NCBI GenBank assembly: GCA_964035795.1
Contig: OZ038323.1
Span: 3,021,381-3,085,380, forward strand
Source: Pterobdella sp. o SKG-2022
Taxonomy: Eukaryota; Annelida; Clitellata; Hirudinida; Piscicolidae
DNA length: 64,000 nucleotides
Reading direction: 5' to 3'
The position numbers and the translations under genes are program-made. Position 1 is the first letter of the stretch; the number at the start of each line of letters is the position of its first letter. Below, piece by piece: positions 24,580-37,839 of the stretch. The notes under the pieces are model-generated. The model was not told the DNA's origin. It saw only the letters and a list, made by a program, of their open reading frames with translations, and did not search any database.

Positions 24580-27500
24580 TTAAGCTTCCAAATTCTTATT
24601 ATTACTAATATTCATTTTTCTATTATTATTATTATTATTAATAGAAAGATTTCTATTATTATCATTATTACTATTATGATTATTATTACAAATGTTATTT
24701 ATATTATTGATGTTATTTGAGTCTCTATTATTATTATTGTTTCTACTAGTGACACTAACATTACCTTCATCAATAACATTACTTCTACCTCCTATATTAG
24801 CTTCAGTGATACCTTTCATATATTGCACATGCACGCCATCTTCTTCTTCCTCCGCTTCATCATGATCATACACGTCACCACTGGCTGCAGTGTTGGGCTT
24901 GTGGCTTGAAGATCTCTTGTTGGAGTCATCAGCCATATACAATGGCTGACTTTTAACTACTTTATTATTTTGTGTATTTATGCTACTTTCATTATTGTTA
25001 TTAGTTCTGTTACTATTTTTATAAGTAACTTTGCGAATGTTGCCATTCTGAATATCACTTAGATTGTTACTATTATGAGAACTGAGAAAAGGGATGTTAC
25101 TATTTTTGACTTGAGTATCAAGGAGGTAATCGAGTATTTCATTGACAGATGATGACTCAGAAAGCTCAAAATCAGATTCTTCATCAGCCGGCCCCTCCCC
25201 CCCATCCCGATTGGCCAATATACCCCCAATCATAGGAGTGGCATTTGTTAAAATATTTTGTGATTTGTTGAGAGGCACCTCAGAGTGAGGAATGGAGTAA
25301 CTTTGGTGAGACGGATTGAGGTTAATGTTATGATTAATTATGTTAAAAGGCATAACATTGAGATTGGGTATGATGTTCGTTTTGTTGTAGGTCTTGCTGT
25401 CATAGTCATTATTTCTATTGTAGTTGTTATTGTTAACGTTATTATTATTATTATTATTACTGAGATAGTTATTCATAGCATTAGAAGGGTTGTCATTGAA
25501 GTTGAGCAAGGTAGTATTGTTATTGTCATCCTTCCTTATAAATGCATTAGTTGGCTTCTCGCTGAGTAGTTTAACGTTGTAATCATTATCAAGAGGCACA
25601 GAGGAGACTTCACCCTTACACTTATCAATTACTTTATTACTATAATTGATGGTACTGACATCATTATTATTATTGATATTATTGATGGTAGCACTACTAT
25701 TTTTGTTATAACAGATCCTGTTGTAGAAGCACAGGTTACTGGTATTGAGCAATGGAGCTATAGAGTTGTTATTTATATTATCCTTCGTATTACCCAAGCC
25801 ATTGTTGTCACTGAGTATCATGTTGTTTATACTATTACTACAATTGAAACTACTAGTATTAAAATTAGCATTATTATTAAGGTTAAAATTATTATTATTA
25901 TTGAAACTATTACTATTATTATTGAGATTGTTAAAAAGAAAAGCCTTGAGATTATTATTGTGAATTAGTGATGAATCTAATTGATTCCTTAATGACAGGC
26001 ATTCTTCTTTAAGATTCTGTGTGTGATTTTAGTTTGTGTGTGTGTAATTCTTTTATCATCATCATCGCTTTGCATCCGTTTCCATGCTAGCATGGGTTGG
26101 ACAATTTTTTGTTCTATATATTGTGTATATACTGATGTATCAGTGTAAATGAAATTTTTGGAATGATAGATTGAACCATTAATTGTGTGAAATAACAGAA
26201 ACATCAAAGCAACCTTTTGTGTGACAAGAGCCTTGAGGATCTGGGTAGTGACGTCATTGAAGCAGCTTGAGTACTGCTTCATTCGATCCTCAGACTTCAG
26301 CTTCAAGTCCTGGTTCTGCACCTTCAACATAGCCAATTCATCTTGTAGTGATGACAGCTGCAGCAAGTGTTGCTTGCCTTGTGATGAGGTTGTTTGGAAG
26401 AGTGTTGAGGTTTGCTTTATCCCCGATACGCTTGCGTGGTTGTTCTGTGGGTGTCGTTATAGACGTTATTATACCAAAATGTCATAATTATCATGATTAA
26501 CTTTATGAAATATGGTAAACACATAACAGAATATTAAAACATGTAAAGATAATGAACCTAGTAAATTACATTAGAATAATATACTCTAAGTCATTTTTCT
26601 CCCTGATATAAGATACCATTGAAATAAAAAACCCCAATACGACAAAACACCCACCAATCTAATGGACTTTCCATTGAAGGCACGTTTGCAAACGTCACAC
26701 TTGTCAATAAAGCCCTCAAGACTGCTAATCTCTCTCCTTAACAAATCATTATCCTCTAGCATGCTCTCAATATTGTTTTGTAGTTTGTGAGAGTTTTGCT
26801 GTAGAATGATGGTGTTGATTTATGGTGGAAGGTAAGATGGATTTGATATGAAAATGTCACTATTGAATATATTAATAAAGAGTTTAATCATTTGAACTGA
26901 ATTTAAAATATTGGTATATTTCTAACATAATAGTAATAACTCAGTAATAACGTTGATTCAATTAGTGATTAATCATGTAAAGATAATTTTTTGAGAACTG
27001 ATACATGATTGGATGAGAAAATCACCTGCAAGTCAACTACCGCCCTTTCATTTTGGCCTTTAGACGCCATCAAGTCTTGCAGCACTTCATTCAATCTATG
27101 AACAACATATGCTTGCATTAGTGCACTATTACATATTAATAAGGGTCAAGCAATGTGGTAATATGAACAATGAAAGTTACTGATATAGTAAAGCAATCAT
27201 GACAATAAGTTTTGTTGCGAGTGTTGATAAAAAGCAATAAAAAACATGGTGCACACACACACACACCCAGTAAACCCACCTTGTGTTCTCTTTCTTCAGC
27301 ACCATAACATCAGTTTGACAACAACAATTCACATGTTGGTGTGAGTTGTTGAGGACAGAGTTGTTGTTGTGGAGTTTTTTATAGTCTTCCTCTAACATCA
27401 TCCTTTTTTTCTTTTCCTTCTGTAACTCCATCATTAGGAAATCTTTCTGTTTAGTGTGGAAATTTCATATCCAATTAATTGTGGTATTATTGATATTCTC

Positions 27501-30500
27501 GTTATTGCTAATGAACTTAAAAAATAATCGAGGTTCGCTATCAATGGTGAAATTCATAATATATATTCATAAGTAGCTAAAAAGAAATAACCAATTGTTA
27601 TAAGCTTCATTACATACCTATGACTAGCTTTACACACATTTTTTTAAAAAATTATTTTAAAATATTTTTATCAACATACAGATGAATCTTCTGCTTTTGA
27701 CCTAGAAACTTGTTGCTGCAGCTTAGAGATTAATAGCTTATCTTGCTTGCTTTGCTGTTTTTCAGCTGCTAACTGCTTAAGTAACTGCAACAGATGAGCT
27801 TCCAGCTGTTTTGCCTTATCAGTTAATGACTTTTGAGTTGATTTTGAGCTGTTGACAATGTTAGAATTATATGTTTTCTTATTGAAAGATTTATCTTTGT
27901 TACAGCTGTTTATGTTCTTGAAAAGACTGTTGTTAGCTTTGATAGAGCCACCATCACCAGGAAATGACTCAAAAAAAGCTGTTCGGTCTTTCAGCTGCTA
28001 TGATGTCATAGTTAGATTAGTTTATATACAGTTTCTAAAATTGAAGAAATATTTCAAAACTTCTTACCATTTTTCATAAAAATATTATTTATATTTGTAT
28101 ACTTGATAATGTGAGTTTAACTCGCGAAAGCTTCTTATTATTCATTTGATAAAAGTTTTGATTCAAATTGTTATGAGTAAATGTTTAATGATGAATAATA
28201 AAGATATGATGTAAAATAGGTCACCTTATTATTAGTACAGGATGTATGACTGCATTGGAAGTTCAAATCAACACTGTTGATGATATTATTGCTTCCTTTG
28301 TTGATTTTATTAACAGTAACATCACTTTGGCACTTTCTGCTATCATTATTATTTTTAGATTTTTTGTGCATAATTAGACGATTGAATATGGATCCATCAC
28401 TTTTTTTATTTATAGAATCTTTAGCATCTGCAGAATGATTGCTACAACAAGTGCTTTTATTGTAGTATTTACTCATCAGTTTCAAGCTTTCATCATCATC
28501 AGTAAATTTCTTGACATTCACACTATTAATTAACTTCATACTATCACTTGATTTTATTGACCTATTATTAATTTGAGTGTTTTTAGCTTTATTATCAGTT
28601 TTAGGCTTATGTTGACCAATCAAATTATTATTATTAATCGATTGGGGCTTCATATTTCTATTCTTTTGATCATCACTGAAATATTTTTGACGCAAGTCAG
28701 CTTCAACAAACCCAATCATTTCCAAGCCTTCAACTCGTCTGCCCTCCCAACTTTTGTCCATTCCCCTTGGTGCCCTTAATTTTAAGAAGACAATTATAAT
28801 ACTGCCACCAAATGAACATCATATTATTTACTTTATAAATTAGCCTCAACATTGTTCATTAACTTATATTTAAATTTTAAGTTTCAATACAATAAAATTC
28901 TAAGCGAACCTTGTTCCGACACCATCTTTATCAAAGACATTCATCTAAGTAACATCGAAAAGATATCTTCCTACTCTAAAATATACAATTAATTCAGTTT
29001 ACAATTACTGAAGTTCTATTTTAATTTTTGTCAAAGATTGTTTCAATTCTACATATCTCGGCTCCTTTGTTTAAAAGTTCGAAAAAATGGTTGTTGCTTG
29101 ATGCATAGAATATAGAACATAATTTAAAAAGATTCAATTTTAAAATCAAATTTTATTAATAAGCTTCAATCGATGTAAAGTATCTTGAAAAAATTTAGGC
29201 AATTGAGATTTTATGCAAAAAACATATTTAGGATTTATATTAGTTAGAAGAGTATCTCCAAAACTTTTGACACGGAAAACATTCTCTTTCGTAGTGCCAT
29301 CATTAGCTTTCTCACTTTGGTTCTCATTTATGAATACCTGGATGTTTCAATATACATTGAATACAATTAATATTAGCCTCTAAATTCATATATAATTTGT
29401 TATATTACGTCTTTAAATGAAATGATAGAAGAAATACACTTAAATCAATGCATACCTTATTACTATAAGTATATTTTCCGTTATTACTCCAGATGTGTGG
29501 TAGAATGAGTTGAGAACAATGGACATGTAAGGGGATAATGGATGTGTTTTCTTCACTCACTCCAAGCATTTCCGATGTCAAAGATTCTAACACCTATCAT
29601 GAAATTTAATCATTGAAAATATGTTTTAACTAGGATCTAATGGTAAAAAATAAAGTATTTATTTGATAATGTAACATTGTCTTGCAAAAAAACTGTATCA
29701 ATATAAATTATAATAACTTTTTTTCTTCAACCAGGCTGAAAAATGGAATACGCAGTTTTAAAATTCTCGACGCTTTGATTTTCAACGAATCATCATAACT
29801 TATTTTTTAAAAACTAATAATTTTGCGTTTTTTTTTTCATACTAAAAGATATTATGCGAAAATGATCGATGTTTCAGCATAGTTAAACTATTGTGAATTT
29901 TTAACGAATATTAAAAAGATAACCTGAGCTTCCTCAAAGACTTTAGTGGGGTCCACCAGAATAGGCTTATCCAACACATACCTCAGTCTGTGAATTTAAC
30001 AGTCATTTTTATAATACTCATTGAAGCAATTGGATTTATTCTTGAATATAAAAACATAGGAAAGTTTCCACTACACATTATAGTTAATTATAACAAACAA
30101 TCCTGAAATAACTGAAGTTTTAATTTAATGATGTATAAAACAAACTCCCTGGTTGTGTGAAAGTAGATGAAAATTAATTAAGACAACCTTGAAGAAAAAA
30201 GGTGATCTCCAAGTACCGGTGATAATTTATGCAGACAAAAAAGCTGCAGAGCGTTGTGGTTTGCTGTAATATGATGGACATGAATTAATTAACGGATCAA
30301 TCATCATCATCATCATCCCAACCATTAGGTATCTCCCTTCCACTACATTATTTCAATAGAGGTTTAATGAAGATAACTAGATGTATATAGAGCACAGCAC
30401 AGTAAAGCTTTAACCCAGAAAAGTCGATTTCTACATACGACTTATTTCAAACCCATATAATACTGAGGTTAATGTAAGTGTGTAACCTGTATTGAGAGCT

Positions 30501-31009
30501 ACTTGTAGGTGATTATGGGTACAGTTGTATGCCAGCTTGTTTTCACAACATAACTTCACTTTGGCTAAAATCTTCAAATGAATATTTTTAAAACTAAAAT
30601 TATTAAGATATCAATAGTATGCTGATATTATATATTAGTTATCTATAAAAAATCATTTTGAGGAATTTCAATACATATATTTGAACTTAAGCTATAATTT
30701 TGGATAAAGATAGCCTTACCCTGAAACATATGCATACTAATGTTTATGGTAATAAATGCATTATGGTAACGATGAAGTGTAAGAATAAACTTCAATAGAA
30801 GCGTATCAATCTGTATTTTTATATGTAATAATTCAGAATCATCAATACCTTAGAAATCACTCCTCTGGATTGGCGTTTTCTATTTTTTGAGACTGTCTTA
30901 TGATAAACTACCTGAATAGATGGATAGATAGATAGATAGATAGATAGATATAGAAAGATAGATATAGATAGATAGATATAGATAAATAGATAGATAGATA
31001 TAGATAGAT

Positions 31010-31083
<74 letters not shown>

Positions 31084-32362
31084 TACCCTTGGTAAAGGAA
31101 AACGGGCTATAAAAAAATTTGATTGATTGATAGAGATGAATAAAACAGTAAGATAAAAGAATATAATACTGTATATGCAAAATTATATTTACTGAAGGGT
31201 CATTGTTGATAACGACTTTCTCAACATAAAATTCCTCTTTTTCCTTCATCGTTTTGCTTATCTTACCAACCGTTACAACACTGTGATGGAGTACGTTATT
31301 ATAACTATAGAGTTGACTACATATTGATTGTATGTGAGAAAACTGTAGAAATACAACATTTCAAATGGTTGAACAACTAGTTTATATTATTTATATAAGT
31401 ATAATAAAGATTGTTATACTTATAACAATAAAAATAAAATTATTTATTATTATTCTTATTAACAGATAATCATGGTTGCTTAAAAATGAACTAAAATACT
31501 GATATACATTAATACTGCTGTAGAATTACACCAATAAAAGACTATCAACAGACTCATAGGAAGAGACGGCATGTTTGTTGAGTCTGGCATTAGTGAAGAA
31601 TTTGGAGAAGAGGGACCTGATCTCTTCATTGAAACAATACACTATGGGCCCACTGTACAATCTACATGTATATAACAATAATAATTAATGCTGAAAAGAT
31701 CAAAAAAAATATGATATGAGTATTGAAAGTTTTAATGGATGATTGAGAAAAATAAAAAAAAAACAGAAAGACATGATAAAAACGGAGAAAAAAAAGGAAT
31801 TGTTTGAACAAAAATAAGTATTGATCAAAATCTTTGTGTACTTGAAAAAACTTTGAAACATTTTCATTCAAAAACGTAAATATTAATGAACGCTAGTAAA
31901 TAGTAAATGAAAACAAACATAGAAATCATATGCAATGTGGAAAAACCTGTTTTGTGAGAAAACATTTAGCAGCTTTTCTTTTTCCATTTTCTTTTGAAGA
32001 ATCTTGTAAAAGTATGAGCACAATGACTAATTGTTTATATAAATTTAATAAATTCATTTATTTAATGCAACTAAACGCAACAGCAGGAATGAAACAATTA
32101 TCATTGGAAATCAGCTGTATTAATAAATAAAAATTAGATGAATAATTTTTATATTTTCTTTTATTTGGAATGAGGTTATTAGGAAACTATAAAGCAGATA
32201 ATCCAAAAACATGCTTATTAAACAAAGATAAAAATGGCAGCCAAAAATGGATATCACCAAAACCTTGATGGCTTCAGTGATTGCAACAAAACTGACAGAA
32301 TCATTTGGATTGACTTTTGCATTGTTATCTTCTGTGTATTTGGGGGCTGTGTAGTGTGGCAT
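24580..32362 (-). CDS. Unidentified coiled-coil protein with Asn-rich C-terminus
   Basis: Exons whose phases chain without a break: 28944-28910, 28774-28225, 27994-27680, 27446-27280, 27095-27026, 26798-26655, 26444-26214, 26016-24580 (stop). Upstream exons with good signals: 29987-29924, 29593-29456 and one starting at 29337. A likely first exon is 32362-32264 (starts MPHYTAPKYTEDNNAK). Less certain pieces lie near 31655-31540, 31290-31195 and 30570-30485. The middle is charged and heptad-like (QLEAHLLQLLKQLAAEKQQS, SLQDELAMLKVQNQDLKLKS), typical of coiled coils, with a CDVC..C cluster. The last exon encodes 478 residues dominated by Asn runs. I do not recognise the family. A cytoskeletal or scaffolding role is only a guess from the coiled coils. 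Confidence 0.6.
26045..26115. repeat. Interspersed repeat fragment with CATGCTAGCATGGGTTGG motif
   Basis: An intron of the Asn-rich gene holds TCATCATCATCGCTTTGCAT followed by CCGTTTCCATGCTAGCATGG and GTTGGACAATTTTT. The palindromic core and TCATCATC leader recall a repeat I associate with lophotrochozoan genomes; this is memory, not a search. A degenerate relative may be at 59771-59812. Confidence 0.4.
30915..31083. repeat. (GATA)n microsatellite with imperfect 5' part
   Basis: About 170 bp of GATA repeats, interrupted by TATAGATA units on the left and pure on the right, in an intron of the coiled-coil gene. The downstream flank TACCCTTGGTAAAGGAAAAC GGGC looks like a retroelement end. Confidence 0.95.
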
Positions 32363-33204
32363 TGTTTTGTTATAGGAATGTAATAAGAGTTGTTTAATTT
32401 TACATGGTATATATTTAGTTTTTTAATTTCATATAACATATATTTAGTTGTCCCAAATAAATAAACTTTTTTTTTAAATTACTCCATTATAGTATCAATT
32501 ATCTAAGTCAGCTGTTGTCAAACCCAGTTACTGGGACATGTAGAGCAGTATAATCTAATTAGTTTTATTAATTAATGTTTAAATTTATATATTATAAATA
32601 TTTTTTTTTATCTTAAAAAATAATTTAAAAAATATTAACCATGCATAGCAATTCCATTTGGCTTCTCAAAAACAACGAAGTGTTCTGTTGTAGTTGATAG
32701 AAATTTTTTAAAGTATATATTTCATAAATTGCATTAAGCTAAGAGACTCTTCAAAAAACTGTCTCGAAAACTTTAAGCAAATGAGTTTTAAAAACTGTTT
32801 TCGAAATTAAATTCACTATAAAAAATCTTATATAAGCAGTAAATTTACGGTTTTGGTATAGAATGTTTTTTGAAAGATGGTTAGCCAAATCTTCTGAGCA
32901 TTTGATATGTTGGTTTAAGGTATTAAAGAAGTTATTTATTTGATTTGGCTTTGAATTAAGAAATGTTGAATATTCATTATTTTTTCTTCTAATAGTTAGA
33001 TTGAAAACGTTCAATAAAACACTTTTTCTATTCATTTTAACATCTGAAGCATGCAATCTTAAATGTAAACTTTAGTTGGAACTTTTTTTGGAACTAACCC
33101 GAACTTAATATTCTTCATATAAACAAATTTTAAACAAAAAAATATTAAAAGCATTTTAAAATAAATCTAATTATTTGATATTTTATCCTTTAAAAAGCCC
33201 TTAT

Positions 33205-34930
33205 TCTATATAATAAAAAAAATTTTCTTTTGTTTAAAATGTAATGTAATGTTGGTATGCCCCAAAACAAGAAGAGGTAACGAAAGGAATTTGAGATTTG
33301 AAAAAAAGGGGAAAATCAAGAAAACAACCAAAACTGCGAATAGTGGAGAAAGGATGAATAGTAATGTCAAAAGAGATCGTGATGAAAAGAAGAGAAAAGG
33401 AGAGATTTGGATCTGCAAGATAGATAAAGTTAAATTCAGAAAGATTTAGTTTGAGATGCATAGTCACTCTAAGAAAAAATTGAATTGAAACAGAGTAGAA
33501 GAAAAGGAAGTAATAGGAAAAGTAGAGTAGATGTAGTTACCATCAGCAAAGAGCTAGCTGACTTTGTACAAAGAAAGATTCAATGAGACAATGGAGATGA
33601 AAGGTATGAAAAATAACGAGAACAGGCCAGCGACAGATCTCTGAGAAGCACCATAAAGAGAGAAGGAGAAAGAGAGAAGAAGAAGAAGAGTTGCTAATAG
33701 AGACAGTGAGAGAACGATTAAAAAGATAGGAGGTATGCCAGAAATAAAAAGAGCCAAAATTACCTAAAAGAAGTTGAGATGCTGAAATTAAGTGAGTTGT
33801 CAACAGTATCAAAAATTGAAGAAAAGTCAAAAGAAGAAGAGAAAGCTTACCATATTCGGAAGCTAGAAGAGCATCATTAGAGATCTATAAAAAGCAAATT
33901 TCAGTAGAGTGAGGGAGTCGAAAGCCAGATTGGGTAGGAGGAAAAAGATTGTTAGAAAGAAGAAATTCTGAAAGTTGGAGGTAAATAGCTTTCTCAAGAA
34001 TTTTGGAAAAAAAGAAAGGTTGAAAATAGGACGGTAGTATGAGATGCTAAAAGGATCGAGAAAAAGTTTTTTCAATGTAGAAGTAATGATAGATGACTTA
34101 AAAGAGGTGGGAAATTTAGAGGTAACTAGACAAAGATTTATAGGATTGAGAATGATTGGGTGGAAGAAGGAGGCAAGATCATTAAAAACTGTAAGTGGGA
34201 ATAGGTCAAAAGAACAGGAAGATAAAGATTTTATGATGGTGATGGGTGAAAAAAGAGAGGAAAAGATGAAGGGAGAATAAGCCTGAGGAGTGTACAATAA
34301 TGAGCTACTAGCTCTTTTGGAAAAAATCATTTTGTGAAAAAAGTTATGGAAATCTCGAGCAGAAAAAGGAGGGGATTTTTTAGAAAAAATACGATTGAGA
34401 TTTTTCCAACGAGATGAAGAAAAAAAAGCAGATTTGATGAAAGAAATAAGAAAATTTTAGTGTTTGAAGTAGAGAAGAGAGCGATAGGTTGATAGGCGAG
34501 AAAGCCAAAGATCACGAGAAAGAAGAGGGAAAGGGACGATAAAAACGCTTAAGCTTGCGTAAAGTACGTTTGGATGTGATGCATTCACGATCAAAGCAAG
34601 GAGCTTTGAAGGAGGAAAGACGGTAGGTAAAAGATTTAATGGGGAGAAACACATTCAAAGTATTAGTGAGAAGAGAGTCTAGAGCAAAAACAGTCATCAA
34701 CCTCAGTGAAAGAAGAAGAGTCAAAAGAAGAAGCAGATAAGTTGGATGAAAAGTTTTTCATCAAGTTGAGGCCAAGAGCGAGTAGATACCTTGACAGTGA
34801 AGGAGAGTTTAATGGGGTTGGTAGGGAAAGAGGATTGAAAAAGATGGTGATCAGCTAAGGAGACTGGGAGAATATGAATACTAATAGGTCTAATAAAGGA
34901 TGATGAGATGATCAAATGATCCTATAATTC
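33205..34930 (-). mobile_element. Decayed non-LTR retrotransposon (L2/CR1-like) reverse transcriptase
   Basis: The minus strand carries reverse-transcriptase pieces in several frames. Around 34120-34020 the motif LLKK..LDP..IS.YRPI.NLSF..K is visible (as TLKKLFLDPFSISYYRPIFN), and further down NRSLTVSISNSSSSSL and CFSEICRWPVLVIFHT correspond to the region before and at the catalytic segment. Frameshifts, stops and a pyrimidine-biased mutation pattern break it into short fragments. It is a pseudogene copy. Family is judged from motif order only. Confidence 0.65.
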
Positions 34931-35474
34931 CTTCAAAAATCTTGGTGTCTATTTCGACAGTTCTTAGCATGGAAATTATCATCAAAAAATTTCATTTGCA
35001 TCTAAGAAGCATCAAGAACTACCAGAACAGTCACTCAAAACACTTATCAGCCTTGATATTGAGTCGAATTGAATATGGAAAGATGCCACTAATGATATTG
35101 TCCAAATTATAAACTTTTTTCCAGATTTAGATATTCAGAGGCATTGCTTGTAATTGGTGGATAGTGAAAATATGATCAGTTTGTTCAATAAATCTAGACC
35201 GAGGTAAACTTGATCGACTAATCGAGCCAATCTCCATAATATAATTGAATTACTAAACTCGTCTAGCGACTCTTACGCATCAGCTAGATACTTGAAAAAA
35301 TCATTTAAAAAAAAAACAAAATTTACTAATTTATTCCAAAAATTGAACATTGAGTGCACCAAACACAACCAATTACTAAAATTTGTCAATTTAATAATTT
35401 TTTGAATGAAAAATTTTTAGTCAATTTTCAATCATTATCATGTGTATAGAGCAATAAGAATGAAAAATGAGTAA

Positions 35475-35625
35475 TATTTCAAAACACTAGTTAATTTATT
35501 AAAATACAAAGCTTTTCGTTATCAAAGTTACATTTTCAAGTATCATACTTGAAAATGTTACGTTGATAACGGAAAGCTTCGTATCTTAATAAACTAACCA
35601 GTGCTCTGAAATATTACTCATTTTT
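35475..35625. repeat. Foldback (MITE-like) element, well-preserved copy
   Basis: Arms ATACAAAGCTTTTCGTTATC and GATAACGGAAAGCTTCGTAT flank the centre CAAGTATCATACTTG. Flanks ATGAGTAATATTTC and GAAATATTACTCAT extend the inverted repeat to about 150 bp. Nearly the same sequence as the perfect palindrome at 52.4 kb. Confidence 0.85.
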
Positions 35626-36129
35626 TGTGGCTTCTGAAAAAAGAATAAAAAACTGGATATGAATGAAATATTGTGAGATATAACTATAATTATGTAGTAC
35701 TTAATGGAACAAATACAATGAGGTATATGAGACAAGTGTTTTGATACCAATAATAGATGAAAATAATTGAGGGAACCCGACAAATGCATTTAGAGCAATG
35801 GAAGTATTGAAATAAATATTTATATATTCTTTCATTTTTGAAAATAATTTGGTTATTAAATTCTATATTCAGAAATGGGCATGATGTTACAGATTGGGAT
35901 TCCAAGCTCATACCAATATTGTGTGACTAATTGTTTGAGTGGTAGGTTGATGAGAAGTGAATTGGAGAAGTATGGATTAGGTGTGTGTAATAAATAAGAT
36001 TCAAGTTAACCATGTGAAGTGAGCTAAAATAAAAATGTTTAGAAGAATAAATGGAAGATATTGACAATGATGAAATAATATTTTCATTTTCAATACTTTA
36101 TAACTTTATATAAATTTTTTCAATACCCC

Positions 36130-37135
36130 AACCTTGATTCAGAGTGTTTCTCCTTTTTGTGTACCACCAAAGATTTTATCTCAGCAAACTTTCTCTCACA
36201 AACAACACTATCTTTCTCATCTACATGGGAATGCTTAGGATTAATATGCCTCTGCAGACGTGCTCCACTGAAGCGGATCTTTTGACGGGTAGAACATTGA
36301 AGAACACTGCTGTATCCACATGAATTAAAATTAGTTGTATTTCAAATATATAAATTTACATGAACTTTGCTCAATAACCCCAAACTTGATTCAGTGTGAA
36401 CTTGGTATTTGTGCTTAAATGATACTGACTTCAATACACACTTTATTTGGCATATATTACAACCAAACTTATCACTGTAAATTGAATGATTCAGTTTATT
36501 TTAACTAAAATCTAGTTTTAAGAACAAACTTTTCATTTAAAAGCTGGAAATGCATCTAATTAATGATTCTGCAGACTTGTTTCACTGGTGCAGGTCTTTT
36601 GACAGATAGAGCATTTGAGAATACTGCTGTATTTACATGAATTTTTTTCCTATTTTCATTTTACCTATTGAACAAATTGCATAAACTTTGTTCAAAAACT
36701 CCAACCTTTATGACATAGATCTAATATGAAATTGGCGTTTGACTTAGCATCCCACTTTTTGACACAAGAAATTTGAGGCATAAATCACATTGAAATTTTT
36801 TACTGTAATTTTATTATTGAGAATTTAGTTGAATTTGCTCATTCAGGCTTGTTCAATAAATACAACTTGGGTTAGAATGTGTTTGCTCTTCCTGCTTCAC
36901 TAGATTATTTTTGATTTAAACTTAATATGGCCTAAAACACAATGGAATAGGACGCTGGCGTGATAATAGATGTATATACAATCAAAGTTTCCTTTAAAAA
37001 TAATTTCAAATCGAACCTTTTATTTTACTGACTGAAGATGTTTTACTGTCAAATGCTTCTTCAAACCTCTTTCAGTCATGTAAACTCTGACCTATGAAGC
37101 ATTCAAAGTTGCTGTAGTAATTTTGTAAAATCCGT
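36130..37135 (-). pseudogene. Decayed C2H2 zinc-finger gene
   Basis: The minus strand retains at least five finger-like segments. From 5' to 3': ERGLKKHLTVKH (about 37075-37040, with a frameshift and one zinc Cys lost), FQCDLCLKFLVSKSG (36790), CSICQKTCTSETSLQNH ending in a stop (36600), CNICQIKCVLKSVSFKHKYQ VH (36460), and QRHINPKH followed by VCERKFAEIKSLVVHKKEKH (36260-36140). Spacing C-x2-C-x12-H is intact in some copies. Two segments share the line CKYSSILKC / CGYSSVLQC, showing internal duplication. In-frame stops and frameshifts between fingers argue for a relic, although short coding exons cannot be fully excluded. Confidence 0.5.
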
Positions 37136-37639
37136 AAATATTTAAACATTCTCTCCAAAAAATGATGAATAAATAATTTGATACATAAATAAAATAAATA
37201 AATGATGGAACATAATAGACGCTCTCACGTGATTTTTGTAAAACCCGTAAATGTTTAAACATTCTGATACATTAATATTTTCATGAAAACAAAACTAACA
37301 TTTTTCGGCTACTTTTACTTTTGAAAAGGCTTTTTTAGAGGGAGAAATAGCAATATCCATTTTACAAAGCAATCTTTCTTAGCGGGAGAAATAGGAATGA
37401 TCAAAGACTTTACATATTGGATTTTTCTTAAAAATATAAAAACAAAGCCTATGATTTGTCCAAATCTGCTTCACTTCTATTGGCTGGTGGAAAACATAAA
37501 GTTTTCATTCTAATCTTGAAGTAAACTTCCACTGTGGGATTGTACGACTAAGGCTCTTTTTTCAATATAATCATAAAGTGTACGAGACAATAAGATTATT
37601 ATCAAATAGGGAAACATTCGAACTAAATTATTATACTGC

Positions 37640-37818
37640 AATTTATTTGAACACTAAAGGTAATTTTATTAAGTACAAAGCTTTTCGTTAACAAAGTAAC
37701 ATTATCAAGTACTTTTTGTCTTTACCAAGTATTTTACTTGATAATGTTACTTTTTCAACAAAAAGCTTTTTACTTAATGAAATTACCTTTAGTTTTCAAA
37801 TAATTTTCAGTATTTACT
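37640..37818. repeat. Foldback (MITE-like) element with extended arms
   Basis: Left arm GAACACTAAAGGTAATTTTA then AAGTACAAAGCTTTTCGTTA; right arm AACAAAAAGCTTTTTACTTA then TGAAATTACCTTTAGTTTTC. Spacer about 25 bp. It shares its outer arms with the copy in coactosin intron 2. Confidence 0.85.
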
Positions 37819-37839
37819 TTGGCTAAAAAAGATAATAAT

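Noticed and set aside
25285..25963. Plus-strand Leu/Ile/Val-rich ORFs resembling membrane proteins
   Set aside because: They are the antisense of Asn AAT codons in the last exon of the coiled-coil gene.
30908..31249. Minus ORF with repeating Ile-Tyr-Leu-Ser
   Set aside because: Mostly the GATA microsatellite; only the 5' part (EKEEFYVEKVVINNDPS) may be a real exon piece.
32751..33056. Minus ORF of 101 codons in an AT-rich region
   Set aside because: It has a vague R-K..Y-I resemblance to transposase segments but no catalytic motif or neighbouring coding sequence; too weak to call.
33249..34280. Plus-strand Lys/Arg/Glu-rich ORFs at 33249-33449 and 34044-34280
   Set aside because: Antisense of the decayed LINE, whose minus strand shows reverse-transcriptase motifs.
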